From Clostridium luticellarii (GTDB lineage: Bacteria; Bacillota; Clostridia; Clostridiales; Clostridiaceae), in NCBI RefSeq assembly GCF_002995845.1, contig NZ_PVXP01000008.1, positions 1 to 64,000 on the forward strand: a stretch of 64,000 nucleotides of DNA, given 5' to 3'. Below, in pieces: positions 62,647 through 64,000 of this stretch. Numbering within the stretch: the stretch's first letter is position 1; every line of letters starts with the position of its first letter. A program made the translations under genes and the position numbers. The notes under the pieces were generated by a model. The model had not been told where the DNA came from and did not search any database. It saw nothing but the letters and a program-made list of their open reading frames with translations.

Positions 62647-63855
62647 TTATTTAGAAGAATTAATTGACTGAACAATACTGTCCGCAAGCTCTTCCATAGG
62701 ATTGGTCTCATCTTTTTTCATGCTGGATCTCAATGATACCTTCTCATCTAGAACAGTCATTTCTTTCATTCCATCCAAAAACTCGTGCATCAATTTGCCT
62801 GACTGAGGAGCCCAGGAGCCATTTTCTATAAGGGCAAAAGTACGCTTTTGAAGATTCAATGCCTTCATATGCTCCAGATAATCAAGCATTGGCGGATAAA
62901 TTTTCATATTATAGGTTACGCATGCAAGAACCACATGGCTGTATTTGAATGTTTCAGAAATCAAATAGGATACATGGGTTTTCGAGACGTCATACACAAC
63001 AACATTTTTTATGCCTTTTTCCACCAGTCTGGCTGCCAGATTATTAGCAGCAGATTCTGTATTGCCGTACATTGAGGCATAAACTATCATCACGCCTTTT
63101 TCTTCAGGTTCATAACGGCTCCACTTGTCATATTTTTCAAGGAAATATCCCAGATTACTGCGCCATACCGGCCCGTGCAGAGGACAAATGGTTTTGATAT
63201 CCAGCTTGCCGGCTTTCTTCAGAAGTGCCTGAACATTAAACCCATACTTGCCTACAATATTTGTGTAATACCTTCTGGCATATTCAATCCAATCCCTGTC
63301 AAAATCAACTTCATCATTAAACAATTTGCCACCTAAAATACCAAAGGTACCAAATGCATCGGCAGAGAACAATACACCGTTTGTAGTATCATAGGTAACC
63401 ATAACTTCCGGCCAGTGAACCATTGGGGCAGTTACAAACATTACCTTGTGCTTTCCAAAGGATTTGGTATCTCCCTCTTTAACCTCTTCCACTTTTCTGT
63501 CTGCAATAAAACCAAATTGTTTCATAAATACAAAGGCCTTTTTGGTGCATATAATCTTTACCTCAGGATAACGCAGTATAATTTCTTCAATGCAGGCTGC
63601 ATGATCCGGCTCTACATGATTGATTACCATATAGTCAAGAGTTCTGTCTTTAAGAACTGCTTCCAAATTTTCAAGAAACTGACCGCATACTGCCCAGTCA
63701 ACAGTATCAAAAAGTACAGTTTTCTCATCCAGAAGCACATATGAATTATAGGAAATTCCTTCTGGAATTGGATGAATATTTTCAAATAGGGCAAGACGAT
63801 TATCATTTGCCCCAACCCAATAAATATCTTTATCTACTTTTCTAACACAATACAT
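62647..63855 (-). CDS. fprA: Class A flavodiiron protein, copy 2 (FprA)
   Basis: A 402-residue paralogue of the gene at 59063-60262, nearly identical over long stretches. Di-iron ligand segments (NHVEPDHAA, PMVHWPEVM, LFSADAFG, CPLHGPVWR) and the FMN loop (YASMYGNTES) are intact. Differences cluster around residues 125-140 (FGFIADRKVEEV versus FGFNLGEKVEKV) and at the C-terminus. GGAGGATTAAATAC precedes the ATG, the same leader as copy 1, so the duplication included the ribosome binding site. It is the first gene of the cluster. Confidence 0.96.
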   Translation of the reverse strand: MYCVRKVDKDIYWVGANDNRLALFENIHPIPEGISYNSYVLLDEKTVLFDTVDWAVCGQFLENLEAVLKDRTLDYMVINHVEPDHAACIEEIILRYPEVKIICTKKAFVFMKQFGFIADRKVEEVKEGDTKSFGKHKVMFVTAPMVHWPEVMVTYDTTNGVLFSADAFGTFGILGGKLFNDEVDFDRDWIEYARRYYTNIVGKYGFNVQALLKKAGKLDIKTICPLHGPVWRSNLGYFLEKYDKWSRYEPEEKGVMIVYASMYGNTESAANNLAARLVEKGIKNVVVYDVSKTHVSYLISETFKYSHVVLACVTYNMKIYPPMLDYLEHMKALNLQKRTFALIENGSWAPQSGKLMHEFLDGMKEMTVLDEKVSLRSSMKKDETNPMEELADSIVQSINSSK

Positions 63856-63932
63856 GTATTTAATCCTCCCTGTTATGTTTATTGTGAAATTTAAACTTTT
63901 TTCGTATATTGTATGTTTTTTAACATTAGTTT

Positions 63933-63944
63933 TAGTATACTATA
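63933..63944. promoter_or_regulatory. Palindromic promoter region of the flavodiiron cluster
   Basis: About 80 bases upstream of fprA copy 2, TAGTATACTA is a perfect 10-bp palindrome inside a T/A-flanked, near-symmetric stretch, and it includes TATACT in -10 sense on the minus strand. A convincing -35 was not found. It could be an operator for a redox regulator, but it is not a good PerR-box match. Confidence 0.35.
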
Positions 63945-64000
63945 AAATCCGGGCAAATTGAATCCTTCAAAAATATATTAATTTCAACATAATCTACCAC

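Noticed and set aside
63925-63950. PerR box upstream of fprA copy 2
   Set aside because: The palindrome TAGTATACTA is real, but it mismatches the TTATAATNATTATAA pattern at several positions.
1-64000. CRISPR array, tRNA, rRNA, prophage or intact insertion sequence
   Set aside because: No regularly spaced repeats, cloverleaf genes, integrase or transposase genes were seen.

Overview
The window is low-GC, densely coded DNA with TATAAT-type promoters, strong GGAGG ribosome binding sites and many intrinsic terminators. The gene set points to an anaerobic, spore-forming Clostridium, most likely of the acetogen/kluyveri group. The evidence is lysine 2,3-aminomutase with beta-lysine acetyltransferase, two class A flavodiiron proteins around an acyl-CoA dehydrogenase/rubredoxin fusion, PyrDB plus PyrK, PdxS/PdxT, class B sortase and YibE/F. 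The genus is inferred from gene content only. No rRNA, tRNA, CRISPR array, prophage or complete insertion sequence was seen.

Layout. 1-2.9 kb: a membrane-anchored VCBS-repeat protein, a structured minus-strand RNA candidate, a WYL regulator and a small hypothetical. 2.9-10.2 kb: quality-control block on the minus strand (tig-clpP-clpX, then lon-engB-CPBP protease). 10.4-12.1 kb: TIM-barrel isomerase-like protein and a membrane-anchored unknown. 12.2-18.2 kb: complete de novo pyrimidine operon pyrB-I-C-F-K-D-E behind a leader with a PyrR-like site and terminator. 18.2-23.6 kb: 2-keto-3-deoxygluconate module (kdgK, eda, hexuronate-type transporter, YhcH-like protein, IclR regulator, unknown protein), with a perfect 35-bp palindrome at the kdgK promoter. 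23.7-25.4 kb: small FlxA-like protein, isochorismatase-fold hydrolase and an unknown. 25.5-32.1 kb: C4-acid module (DASS transporter, nickel hydroxyacid racemase homologue, malic/malolactic enzyme, EamA transporter, LysR regulator). 32.2-37.2 kb: frameshifted membrane protein, hflX with a probable attenuation leader, and a P-type cation ATPase behind a candidate manganese riboswitch. 37.3-39.8 kb: c-di-AMP riboswitch ahead of kamA-ablB. 39.9-45.6 kb: secreted unknown, two-gene ABC transporter, orphan histidine kinase and a ferritin-like protein. 45.7-49.8 kb: pdxS-pdxT followed by a large ATPase. 49.8-58.9 kb: MFS exporter, flavin-fold protein, sortase B, YibE/F, secreted metallophosphatase, cupin, small basic protein, HD hydrolase and aldo/keto reductase. 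59-64 kb: fprA / 38-aa ORF / acyl-CoA dehydrogenase-ETF-rubredoxin / structured RNA element / fprA.

How the genes work together. Several modules look self-contained. UMP is made from carbamoyl phosphate by the seven-gene operon. Ketodeoxygluconate is imported or formed, phosphorylated and cleaved by MFS-KdgK-Eda. Malate-type acids are imported, probably racemised, then decarboxylated. Lysine is converted to the osmolyte N-epsilon-acetyl-beta-lysine under c-di-AMP control. Electrons from an acyl-CoA or NADH source may pass through fused rubredoxin to flavodiiron O2/NO reductases. The most interesting unexplained items are the 12-codon Arg-X-Arg leader ORF plus terminator ahead of hflX, the three-part ATPase behind pdxST, the structured RNA candidates at about 1.0-1.2 kb and 60.3-60.5 kb, and the 38-aa ORF inside the flavodiiron cluster.
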